The position numbers were made by a program, and so were the translations under genes. A stretch of 25,632 nt of DNA from Streptomyces regalis (GTDB lineage Bacteria; Actinomycetota; Actinomycetes; Streptomycetales; Streptomycetaceae), in assembly GCF_001509475.1 (NCBI RefSeq), contig NZ_LLZG01000021.1:1-25632 (forward strand), read 5' to 3'. Shown here in pieces: positions 7,004 through 14,739 of the stretch. Positions within the stretch are counted from its first letter, which is position 1. The number at the start of each line of letters is the position of its first letter. The notes beneath the pieces were generated by a model. The model did no database searches and was not told where the DNA came from. It was given only the letters and a program-made list of their open reading frames with translations.

Positions 7004-10000
7004 TCAGGTGACCGGGACCTCCAGCTTGCTGATCCGTATCGCCCCTCGGGCCTCCCCCGGGTAGGCACTGGTCAGGGTGAGCCGCACCCGGGAGCCGCGT
7101 ACCGCGTCGAACGTGATGACGGTCGGCGCGTCCGAGGCGGTGGCCCACTCCACGGCCGCCCCCTCGACCGGTGCATAGCGGCGGCCGTCCCAGACCTCGG
7201 CCTCGACCGACGCGGGCAGCGTGTGCGTCGCGTCCACGGTGAAGGAGACCTCCACCCGGTCGATGCTCCGCGCCCGCCCGAAGCCGACGGACACCCAGTC
7301 CTCGGGCCGGGCTCCGTCGAAGGCGGGCAGCAGGGCCGTGGCCGTCTTGAGGAAGCCGTTGGACCAGCCGGTGGCCGGGTTGCCGTCGAGCATGGCGGCG
7401 GGGAGGGTGTCCGGGCGACCGGAGTAACTGGCGTCCGCATAGGGGTAGTTCGTGGGCGCCGGATAGTCGGGCTCGAACGCCGCAGCCGGGGTGAGCGCGA
7501 CCGAACGGGCGGGGGTCGTCCGCACGGTCAGGTTCCCCGCCCGCAGGCCCTCGGCCCGCGCGGTCACCTTCAGGGAGCCCGCCTTCGTACCGGACCGTAC
7601 GATCGCCAGCGCCTTGCCGTGGAACGCCGTACGCGTACTCGCCTGGTAGCGCTCGGCGCTCTCCTCCCGTCCGTTGTCGAGCCCGGCGAGCGAGCCGCCC
7701 GTCACCTCGAAGGAGATCAGATCCTCGGCGTCGGGCACGACCACACCCCGGGCGTCGACGACCTCGGCGGTCACGAAGACCAGCGAACGGCCGTCGGCGG
7801 TGAGGGACTTGCGGTCGGCGGCCAGCCGTACGGCCTTCGGCGTACCGGCCGTGCGCAGGACGTCGGTGGCGACCACCTTTCCGTCCCGTCGGGCAACTGC
7901 CTTCAACTCCCCTGCCTGGTACGGCACTTGCCACGTCAGATGGAGCTTGCCCGCGCTGCCGTTCGGGCTGGTGTAGCTGCCGGGGTAGGGACCGTCGGTA
8001 AAGGTCTTGTCGTCGCCGGTCGCCTCGGTCGTCTCCAGGTAGGTCCGGCCGTCGACGGTCTTCTTGGTGTCGAACGTCCGCGTGCCGAGGGACTTTCCGT
8101 TGAGGAACAGCTCCACGGTGTCGACGTTGGCGTACGCCCACACCTCGACCGTGTCGCCCTCCTCGTGGTTCCAGGTCATCGGCAACAGGTGGACCATGGG
8201 CTCGCCGACCCACTGGCTCCGGAACAGGTGGTACATGTCCTTCGGGAAGCCCGCCGTGTCGACCGCGCCGAAGAAGGACGCCTTGACCGGGAAGACGTCG
8301 TACGGCGTGGGCTCGCCGATGTAGTCGATGCCCGACCACAGGAACTGCCCGGCGAACCACTTCCGGTCCCGGTCCTTCTTGTGCCCGTACTCCCCGCTCA
8401 TGGTCCAGGAGGCGAGGTTGTTGTCGTACGACGAGGTCGCCCGCTTGCCCGGCGTGTGGTTCTCGCCCGTGTTGAGGCGCTCGGGCTCCTGGTAGGCGCC
8501 GCGGGTGGACGTCTCGGAGGACGACTCGGACTCGAAGAGGAACAGGTTCGGATAGCGGGCGTGCAGCGCGTCCACCGACTTGGCGGTGTTGTAGTTGAGG
8601 CCGAGGCCGTCGAGCTTGGCGAGGATCAGGTCGCCCGGCGAGCCCGGGGCGGGCACGCTGCGGTGCCGGTGGGAGCCGATGACGATGGGGCGGGTGTCGT
8701 CCGAGGCCTTGACGGCGGCGATGAGCCGGTCGGCCATGGCGAGACCGGAGGTCGAGGTGAACTCGGAGACCTCGTTGCCGATCGACCACACGAGGACGGC
8801 GGGCGAGTTGCGGGCCGCCAGCACCATCTCGGAGATGTCCTTGTCGGCCCACTCGTCGAAGAAGCGGCCGTAGTCGTAGCGCGTCTTCGGCGAGCGCCAG
8901 CAGTCGAAGGCCTCCACCAGCATGACGATGCCCATCTCCTCGCAGACCTGGATCATCTCCGGCGAGGGCGGGTTGTGGGAGGTCCGGAAGGCGTTGACGC
9001 CCATCGACTTCATGATGGTCATCTGCCGACGGATCGCGTCGATGCTGACGGCGGCGCCGAGGGCGCCCAGGTCGTGATGGAGGTCGACGCCCTTGATCTT
9101 GCTGTGGACGCCGTTGAGGTGGAAGCCCTCGTCCGGGTCGAAGCGGAAGGTGCGGAAACCGAAGGGGGTGCGGTAGGTGTCGGTCGTCCTGCCGCCGACG
9201 CGTAGTTCGGTCTTCAGGGTGTAACGGTGGTGCGGCGTCTCGAAGTCCCACAACTGCGGCCCTGCGACCGTGAGTTCATGGGTCTCGGTCGCCTTGTCGG
9301 TGACGGCGATCGCGGAGGACGTACGGGCGACGGTACGGCCGCCGGGATCGACGATCCGCGAGACGATCTCGACGTCCGTGCCACCGCCGGAGGCGTTCAC
9401 CACCGAGGTCCGCACCCGTACGACGCCCCGCTCCTCGGTGATCTCCGGTGTCGTGACGTACGTGCCCCAGCGCTCCACGTGCACCGGCTCGGTGACGACG
9501 AGGCGGGCCTGGCGGTAGATGCCGCTGCCGGAGTACCAGCGGCTGCTGGGGAGCCGGTTCTGCACCTTGACCGCGAGCACGTTCTCGGTGCTGCCGTCGG
9601 TGTGCACGAGGTCGGTGAGGTCGAAGGCGAAGCCGGTGTAGCCGTAGGGGTGGCGGCCGGCCTCCTTGCCGTTGCAGTAGACGTACGAGTCCATGTAGAC
9701 GCCGTCGAACTCCACCGATATCCGCCGACCCGCGAGGCCGGGCGGCAGGGTGAAGTCGAGGCGGTACCAGCCGAGGCCGCCGGGGAAGAAGCCGGTGCCG
9801 CTGGTGGTGTTGTGCTCGGTGGTCGGGGCGAACTCGATGCTCCAGTCGTGCGGCACCGCGACCTCGCGCCAGCCCGAGTCGTCGTAGCCGGGCTCGGCGG
9901 CGCCCGCGTAGGCGCCGGTCGGGTCGGTGATCCCGCCGGGGTTCACCAGGGCGAAGCGCCAGCCGTCGCGCAGCGCGACCGTGCGGCGGCCGGACCCGGC

Positions 10001-10102
10001 GCCGGCGGCTTCGGCGGCCCGTGCCGTCGCGGTGGTCAGCAGCGCTCCGGCCGCCGGGGCGGCGGTCGAGGCGAGCAGTAACGATCTTCGAGTGACTGTC
10101 AT
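7004..10102 (-). CDS. Tat-exported GH2 glycoside hydrolase (beta-galactosidase type) with C-terminal discoidin-like module; TTA codon
   Basis: This 1032-residue secreted enzyme has a twin-arginine signal (TRRSLLLAS, cleavage near ARA-AEA). The order is GH2 sugar-binding jelly roll (about 40-205), Ig-like domain (about 205-320), TIM barrel (about 325-620), a DUF4982-like domain (about 640-715, VELFLNGKSLG), an Ig/invasin-like domain (about 730-840) and an F5/8 type C, CBM32-like module (about 880-1032, LDGNPATGWSN). The acid/base Glu is in SIGNEVSEF near 442 and the nucleophile Glu probably in LFESESS near 522. Beta-galactosidase is the likeliest activity for this architecture, but beta-glucuronidase or another exo-activity is possible. 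The ATG start has GGGAG upstream. Codon 8 is TTA (10081-10079), inside the Tat signal, implying bldA dependence. No CebR site precedes it, so it is not simply co-regulated with GH9. Confidence 0.92.
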   Translation of the reverse strand: MTVTRRSLLLASTAAPAAGALLTTATARAAEAAGAGSGRRTVALRDGWRFALVNPGGITDPTGAYAGAAEPGYDDSGWREVAVPHDWSIEFAPTTEHNTTSGTGFFPGGLGWYRLDFTLPPGLAGRRISVEFDGVYMDSYVYCNGKEAGRHPYGYTGFAFDLTDLVHTDGSTENVLAVKVQNRLPSSRWYSGSGIYRQARLVVTEPVHVERWGTYVTTPEITEERGVVRVRTSVVNASGGGTDVEIVSRIVDPGGRTVARTSSAIAVTDKATETHELTVAGPQLWDFETPHHRYTLKTELRVGGRTTDTYRTPFGFRTFRFDPDEGFHLNGVHSKIKGVDLHHDLGALGAAVSIDAIRRQMTIMKSMGVNAFRTSHNPPSPEMIQVCEEMGIVMLVEAFDCWRSPKTRYDYGRFFDEWADKDISEMVLAARNSPAVLVWSIGNEVSEFTSTSGLAMADRLIAAVKASDDTRPIVIGSHRHRSVPAPGSPGDLILAKLDGLGLNYNTAKSVDALHARYPNLFLFESESSSETSTRGAYQEPERLNTGENHTPGKRATSSYDNNLASWTMSGEYGHKKDRDRKWFAGQFLWSGIDYIGEPTPYDVFPVKASFFGAVDTAGFPKDMYHLFRSQWVGEPMVHLLPMTWNHEEGDTVEVWAYANVDTVELFLNGKSLGTRTFDTKKTVDGRTYLETTEATGDDKTFTDGPYPGSYTSPNGSAGKLHLTWQVPYQAGELKAVARRDGKVVATDVLRTAGTPKAVRLAADRKSLTADGRSLVFVTAEVVDARGVVVPDAEDLISFEVTGGSLAGLDNGREESAERYQASTRTAFHGKALAIVRSGTKAGSLKVTARAEGLRAGNLTVRTTPARSVALTPAAAFEPDYPAPTNYPYADASYSGRPDTLPAAMLDGNPATGWSNGFLKTATALLPAFDGARPEDWVSVGFGRARSIDRVEVSFTVDATHTLPASVEAEVWDGRRYAPVEGAAVEWATASDAPTVITFDAVRGSRVRLTLTSAYPGEARGAIRISKLEVPVT

Positions 10103-10158
10103 GGCGGCTCTCCCTCATCAGGGCGCAGAAGTACTCACAACTGATCGCGAACAAACAG

Positions 10159-10189
10159 ATTCTGACGGGGTGGCACGCCGTACCGTCAA
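10159..10189 (-). promoter_or_regulatory. Candidate promoter of the GH2 gene
   Basis: On the minus strand TTGACG (complement of 10184-10189) is followed after 19 bp by CAGAAT (complement of 10159-10164), about 57 bp before the GH2 start. The spacer is slightly long and the -10 imperfect. No recognised operator is visible between here and the start. Confidence 0.3.
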
Positions 10190-10232
10190 GGGTGCACATG
10201 GGAGTTCCGGGGTCTGTGGGCAGCCGACGCAC

Positions 10233-10238
10233 TAGCCT
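10233..10238 (+). promoter_or_regulatory. -10 element for a leaderless transcript of the SpoIIE phosphatase
   Basis: TAGCCT matches the actinobacterial TAnnnT -10 pattern and ends 6 nt before the ATG at 10245. No Shine-Dalgarno sequence is present. This is the spacing expected when the mRNA starts at the A of the start codon. Confidence 0.5.
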
Positions 10239-10244
10239 GGAACG

Positions 10245-12629
10245 ATGAACCCGGAGTATCCGTTCGACGACGCCGCGACAGCCCGGGCCGTCATCGACGA
10301 CGACGGCACACTCGTCGAGTGGAACGCCGGAGCGGAGCGGCTGCTGGGTTACCGGGCCGCCGAGGTCGTGGGGCGCCCCGCCGTGGATCTGATGGCCGGT
10401 GCGGGGCAGAGCGGATCCGGCGCGCCGGAGGGCGACCGCTGGGACGGCACCATCACCCTGCGCCATCGCGACGGCGGCGCGGTGTCCGTGTGGCTGCTCG
10501 CCCACCGTGTCCGGGCGGGGGACGACGGCCCCGACCGCTGGCTCGTGGTCACGCCGCTGGAAGAGGACGGCCCGCGTGCGCCCGACGACCCGCTGGACCG
10601 TGTCGGTCTCCTCGAGTCCCCCTGTGCCATCGCGATCTACGACGAGCGGCTCCGGCTGCGCCGGATCAACTCCGTCATGGCGGAGGTCCTCCAGCTCCCC
10701 GAGGAGCACGTGCGCGGGCTGCGGGCGCCCGAACTGTCCGGCAGACCGCAGAGCACGGACATCGAGCGGTACCTCCTGCGCGTGCTCACCACGGGCCGGG
10801 GCACCGATGTACGGACGTACGTTCCGGTCGGCGGGGACAGAAGGTACGCCTGGCTGGCCCGCATGGCCCCGGTCACCGACGCCCAGGGGCGGGTGCGCGG
10901 CGTGTCTGTCGCCGCGCACGACTTCACCGAGCAGTACGTGGCCCAGGAGCGGCTGCAGCTGGTGAACGAGGCCAGCGTCCGTATCGGCACCACCCTGGAC
11001 GTCCCCCGGACGGCCGAGGAGCTGGCGGACATCTGTGTCCCCGCCCTCGCCGACTTCGTGAGCGTCGACCTGCTGGACCCTCCGGCGCACGGCGGCGAGT
11101 CGCCCACCGGCCCGCTGACCGCCCCGCTCAGCCTGCGCCGGACCGCCCACCGATCCGTCAACCCGGGCAACCCCGAAGCCGTGGCCGGGCTGGGACAGGT
11201 GGACGTGTATCCCACCCCGTCGCCCCAGGCCGACGCGCTGCTGGCGGGCCGCACCATCGTGGCCTCGACAGCGACCGGCGACCTCGCTCAGTGGCTCTCC
11301 TGGGACCCGGCACGCGCCGAGCGGATCAAGGGGCACGGCATCCACACGACGATGTCCGTGCCGATCCGGGCCCGCGGCACCACCCTGGGTGTCGCCGTGC
11401 TCACCCGGTTCAAGAACCCGGAGCCGTTCACGCCCGACGACGTACTGCTGGCCGAGGAGATCACGGCACGCGCGGCCGTCTGCATCGACAACGCCCGCCG
11501 CTACTCCCGCGAACGCGAGACCGCCCTCGCCCTGCAACGCAGCCTGCTGCCCCGCTCCCTGCCGCGCACCGCGGCGCTCGAGGCGGCCTCCCGCTATCTG
11601 CCGGCGGCGCGCTCGGGGGTGGGCGGCGACTGGTTCGACGTGATTCCGCTGTCCGGGATGCGGGTGGCGATGGTCGTCGGGGACGTCGTCGGCCACGGCG
11701 TCGCGGCGTCGGCCACCATGGGCCGGCTGCGCACGGCGGTGCGCACGCTGGCCGACATCGACCTCGCGCCCGACGAACTGCTCACCCACCTCGACGACCT
11801 GGTCGTACGCCTTTCCGAGGAGGCGGGCACCGACGGCAGCCCCGGCGAGGTGGGCGCCACCTGTCTGTACGCGGTGTATGACCCGATCTCCCGGCGCTGC
11901 ACGCTGGCCCGGGCCGGGCACCCCTCGCCCGTCATGATCCCGCCGGGCGGCGAGCCGGAAGAGATCGAGCTGCCCGCCGGGCCGCCGCTCGGGCTGGGCG
12001 GGCTGCCGTTCGAGTCGGCCGAGCTCGAACTGCGCGAGGGCACCGTGCTGTCCCTCTACACCGACGGCCTGATCGAGAGCCGCGAGCGCGACGTCGACGC
12101 CGGCCATGCGCTGCTCCGCGAGGCGCTGTCGGCCTCGTCCGGGTCGCTGGACGAGACCTGCGACCACGTCCTGCACGCCCTGCTTCCGCCGGGCGGCGCC
12201 GCCGACGACGTGGCCCTGCTGCTGGCCCGCACCCAGGGGCTGCCCTCCTCCCAGGTCGCGACCTGGGACATCCCGGCCGACCCGGCGCTCGTCGCACCGA
12301 TCCGCAAGCAGGTCATGGAGCAGCTCGACGCCTGGAATCTGAGCGAGGCGTCGTTCACGGCCGAGCTGGTGGTGAGCGAGCTGGTGACGAACGCCATCCG
12401 CTACGGCACCCCCGGCATCCGCCTCCGGCTGATCCACGACGCGGCCACGCTGATCTGCGAGGTGTCCGACACCAGCCACACGGCACCGCATCTGCGTCGC
12501 GCCAAGATCTTCGACGAGGGCGGCCGCGGGCTGCTGCTGGTCGCTCAGCTGACCCAGCGCTGGGGCAGTCGGCACACAGCGGACGGCAAGACGATCTGGG
12601 CGGAGATCGGGCTCCTCGACGAGGTGTGA
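10245..12629 (+). CDS. PAS-PAS-GAF-SpoIIE phosphatase with C-terminal RsbW-like ATPase domain
   Basis: This 794-residue cytoplasmic signalling protein likely dephosphorylates an anti-sigma-factor antagonist (STAS protein) and may also phosphorylate one. Domains are PAS at about 8-110 (VEWNAGAERLLGY), a second PAS at about 118-235, GAF at about 240-415, a PP2C/SpoIIE phosphatase at about 425-645 and an HATPase_c_2 kinase-like domain at about 660-790. Metal-binding phosphatase motifs are present: GGDWFD near 459, GDVVGHG, LYTDGLIE and DDVALL. The ATPase part keeps ELVTNAIRYG near 712 (N-box) and DEGGRGLLLV (G-box). No transmembrane helix is seen, so the PAS and GAF domains should sense a soluble ligand or redox cue. 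No anti-sigma or antagonist gene is adjacent, so its target is elsewhere. It is divergent from the GH2 gene and appears leaderless. Confidence 0.93.
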   Translation: MNPEYPFDDAATARAVIDDDGTLVEWNAGAERLLGYRAAEVVGRPAVDLMAGAGQSGSGAPEGDRWDGTITLRHRDGGAVSVWLLAHRVRAGDDGPDRWLVVTPLEEDGPRAPDDPLDRVGLLESPCAIAIYDERLRLRRINSVMAEVLQLPEEHVRGLRAPELSGRPQSTDIERYLLRVLTTGRGTDVRTYVPVGGDRRYAWLARMAPVTDAQGRVRGVSVAAHDFTEQYVAQERLQLVNEASVRIGTTLDVPRTAEELADICVPALADFVSVDLLDPPAHGGESPTGPLTAPLSLRRTAHRSVNPGNPEAVAGLGQVDVYPTPSPQADALLAGRTIVASTATGDLAQWLSWDPARAERIKGHGIHTTMSVPIRARGTTLGVAVLTRFKNPEPFTPDDVLLAEEITARAAVCIDNARRYSRERETALALQRSLLPRSLPRTAALEAASRYLPAARSGVGGDWFDVIPLSGMRVAMVVGDVVGHGVAASATMGRLRTAVRTLADIDLAPDELLTHLDDLVVRLSEEAGTDGSPGEVGATCLYAVYDPISRRCTLARAGHPSPVMIPPGGEPEEIELPAGPPLGLGGLPFESAELELREGTVLSLYTDGLIESRERDVDAGHALLREALSASSGSLDETCDHVLHALLPPGGAADDVALLLARTQGLPSSQVATWDIPADPALVAPIRKQVMEQLDAWNLSEASFTAELVVSELVTNAIRYGTPGIRLRLIHDAATLICEVSDTSHTAPHLRRAKIFDEGGRGLLLVAQLTQRWGSRHTADGKTIWAEIGLLDEV

Positions 12630-12642
12630 GTACGAGGTGTGC

Positions 12643-12681
12643 GTACTCGGTGGCAAAACCTTGAGTACTCGGCGGTAAAAC
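12643..12681 (+). repeat. Tandem imperfect 17-bp repeat upstream of the DUF4232 gene
   Basis: GTACTCGGTGGCAAAAC (12643-12659) recurs as GTACTCGGCGGTAAAAC (12665-12681) with two mismatches and a 22-bp period (about two helical turns). It fills the gap between the phosphatase stop and the lipoprotein start. It could be a regulator-binding site or a duplicated promoter element. Confidence 0.55.
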
Positions 12682-12698
12682 GGGGATTCGTCACCACC

Positions 12699-13355
12699 AT
12701 GGGACGTGCATGGGCATTCCACTCCTTACACCGAGCGACTCCCCTGGTGAGCGCTGTCGCGCTGCTGGCCCTGCTGGCCGCCTGCGACAACGGCGCCGGC
12801 TCGTCGGGCTCTGTGCGGACACCGGCCGGCACGAGCAGCCGTACGACCGAACCCGGCACAGCCGGTAGCGGGAAACCCACGACCGAGCCGAGCACGGCCG
12901 ACACCGGCAGCCCTGCGCCCGCGTCGACCGCCTCCAGCACGCGGTGCCACACCTCCGAGCTGCGCGCCGCCATCGGCCGCCCCAGCCCGGGGGCCGGACA
13001 GCGGAACTTCCCGATCGTGCTGACCAACACGGCTGACCGGACCTGCACCGTGCGCGGCTATCCGGGTGCCGCCTTCGTCGACGCGTCCGGCCGGCAGCTC
13101 GGCCCGGACCCGAAGCGCTCCCCGGACACGCCCACCACCGTCACACTGGCCCCCGGCCGCAGCGCCTGGGCCGGGCTGACCTTCGCCAGCCCCGAGATCA
13201 GCGGCGCCCGTACGGCCACGCCCGCGGCGCTGCTCGTGACGCCGCCGGACGAGCGGGACTCGATCAAGGTGGCCTGGACGCACGGTGAGGTGCCCGTGGC
13301 CGGCAACGAGTCCTCGGTCTTCCTCACCGTGGTCCAGCCCGGCACCGGCGGTTGA
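12699..13355 (+). CDS. DUF4232 lipoprotein; TTA codon
   Basis: This 218-residue protein has a lipoprotein signal ending in the lipobox LAAC (residues 26-29), with Cys29 as the lipidation site, then a long Ser/Thr/Gly/Pro-rich linker (about 30-85) and a DUF4232 domain (about 88-215: CHTSELRAAIGRP, FPIVLTNTADRTCTVRGYPGAAF, LAPGRSAWAGLTF). DUF4232 proteins are abundant cell-surface proteins of Streptomyces with no settled function; two Cys (in CHTSEL and RTCTVRGYPG) may form a disulphide. Codon 10 is TTA (12726-12728), within the signal peptide, so bldA is needed. I chose the ATG at 12699 although its ribosome site is poor (CGGGGA about 13 nt upstream). A GTG at 12639 is possible but would put the tandem repeat inside the gene. 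Confidence 0.82.
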   Translation: MGRAWAFHSLHRATPLVSAVALLALLAACDNGAGSSGSVRTPAGTSSRTTEPGTAGSGKPTTEPSTADTGSPAPASTASSTRCHTSELRAAIGRPSPGAGQRNFPIVLTNTADRTCTVRGYPGAAFVDASGRQLGPDPKRSPDTPTTVTLAPGRSAWAGLTFASPEISGARTATPAALLVTPPDERDSIKVAWTHGEVPVAGNESSVFLTVVQPGTGG

Positions 13356-13404
13356 TCCCTCCCGGCCAGGGGCGCACGCAAGGCTCTTACCGCAGCCTGT
13401 TTTC

Positions 13405-13418
13405 ATGTGCGGGCACAT
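13405..13418. promoter_or_regulatory. Palindrome ATGTGC-GG-GCACAT before the permease gene
   Basis: A perfect 6-2-6 inverted repeat lies 27 bp upstream of the preferred permease start. Its position just upstream suggests an operator, though the regulator is unknown. If the GTG at 13407 were the true start, the palindrome would lie in coding sequence. Confidence 0.4.
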
Positions 13419-13445
13419 CTTCGATCACGTCTTGAAGGACCCGCT

Positions 13446-14702
13446 CTGAACGCCCCGCTCGCCGAAGCACTGTCCGTGGCCCTGCTCATCGCCGTACTCC
13501 TCGGGGCCGTTGTGCGCCCGTTCGGCCTTCCGGAGGCCGCGGTCGCGGTTCCGGCCGCGGGGGTGGCGATCGCGACCGGGGTGATCTCACCGACGCATGC
13601 GTGGGCGGAGGTGGAGCGACTCGGGCCGGTGGTGGGTTTCCTCGCCGCGGTGCTGGTCCTCGCCCACTTCTGCGATGTCGAGGGGCTCTTCCGGGCGTGC
13701 GGGGCCTGGATGGCCCGCTGGGCGGCGGGGTCGCCCGCGCGGCTGCTGACCGCGGTGTTCGCGCTGGGCTCGGCGATCACGGCCGTGCTCAGCCTGGACG
13801 CCACGGTGGTGCTGCTGACGCCGGTGGTGCTGGCCACCGCCGCCCGGGCGGGCGTCCGCGCCGAACCCCACGTCTACGCCTGCGCGCACCTGTCGAACAC
13901 GGCCTCGCTGCTGCTGCCGGTGTCCAACCTCACCAACCTGCTGGCGTTCGAGGCGAGCGGGCTGAGCTTCACCCGGTTCGCCGCGCTGATGACGCTGCCC
14001 TGGCTGGCCGCGATCGGCGCCGAGTACCTGGTCTTCCGGCGCTGGTTCGCCGACGAGCCGATGGCGCCGGTCCACGCGCCCGACGCCGGCAAGGCCCCCG
14101 AGCTGCCGCTGTTCGCGCTGGTCACCGTGGGCTGCACGCTGGCCGGGTTCGTCGTGGCCTCGGCGGCGGGCGTCGAGCCGGCGTGGGTGGCGCTCGCGGG
14201 GGCACTGATGCTGGCCGGGCGGGCGATCGTACGGCGCCGGGCAAACCCGCTCACGGTGGTGCGGGCCGCCGCACCGGCGTTCCTGGCGTTCGTGCTCGCG
14301 CTCGGTGTCGTCGTGCGCGCCGTGGTCGACCACGGTCTCGCCGACGCGCTCCGGCAAGTACTGCCGGACGGCTCAGGTCTGGCCGCGCTGCTCGGGATCG
14401 CCGCGCTGGCCGCCGTACTGTCGAACCTGATCAACAATCTGCCCGCCGTGCTGGTCCTGCTGCCGCTGACCGCCCCGGCCGGGCCCGGCGCGGTGCTCGC
14501 GGTGCTGCTCGGGGTGAACATCGGCCCGAACCTGACGTACGCCGGCTCGCTGGCCACCCTGCTGTGGCGGCGCATCGCACACCGGCACGGACACGCTGTC
14601 GCCGTCGGCGAGTTCACCCGGCTCGGACTGCTCGCGGTGCCGGCCGCCCTGGTCCCTGCCGTGCTGGCGCTGTGGGCGTCACTCCAGGTTGTCGGAGGCT
14701 GA
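13446..14702 (+). CDS. ArsB/SLC13-type membrane permease (arsenical pump family)
   Basis: This is a polytopic inner-membrane transporter of about 418 residues with roughly ten hydrophobic helices in two similar halves, as in the ArsB/ion-transporter superfamily. The first-half re-entrant motif (LSLDATVVLLTPVVLATAARAG) and the HLSNTASLLLPVSNLTNLLAF stretch match this family, as does the second-half LSNLINNLPAVLVLLPL ... GVNIGPNLTYAGSLATLLW. It probably extrudes arsenite or another oxyanion, or exchanges an anion for protons, but no arsR, arsC or arsenite methylase is nearby, so the substrate is uncertain. The start is ambiguous: CTG at 13446 has AAGGA (13435-13439) 6 nt upstream and gives the natural beginning LNAPLAEAL; the in-frame GTG at 13407 lacks a ribosome site and overlaps a palindrome. 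It converges on the lectin gene. Confidence 0.87.
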   Translation: MNAPLAEALSVALLIAVLLGAVVRPFGLPEAAVAVPAAGVAIATGVISPTHAWAEVERLGPVVGFLAAVLVLAHFCDVEGLFRACGAWMARWAAGSPARLLTAVFALGSAITAVLSLDATVVLLTPVVLATAARAGVRAEPHVYACAHLSNTASLLLPVSNLTNLLAFEASGLSFTRFAALMTLPWLAAIGAEYLVFRRWFADEPMAPVHAPDAGKAPELPLFALVTVGCTLAGFVVASAAGVEPAWVALAGALMLAGRAIVRRRANPLTVVRAAAPAFLAFVLALGVVVRAVVDHGLADALRQVLPDGSGLAALLGIAALAAVLSNLINNLPAVLVLLPLTAPAGPGAVLAVLLGVNIGPNLTYAGSLATLLWRRIAHRHGHAVAVGEFTRLGLLAVPAALVPAVLALWASLQVVGG

Positions 14703-14739
14703 GTCGCAGGAAGACCGCCCGACCGAGCGGGGACAGCGA

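Noticed and set aside
6902..9205. Long plus-strand open frame opposite the GH2 gene
   Set aside because: Composition is typical of an antisense shadow (Val/Gly/Arg/His-rich) and it has no recognisable domain.
9276..12722. Very long open frame on the minus strand opposite the phosphatase gene
   Set aside because: It is a by-product of high third-position GC. The peptide is Arg/Gly/His/Gln-rich without domain features, and the plus-strand phosphatase has all its motifs.
14703..14739. Possible terminator between the convergent permease and lectin genes
   Set aside because: Only short imperfect complementarity is present; no convincing stem-loop.
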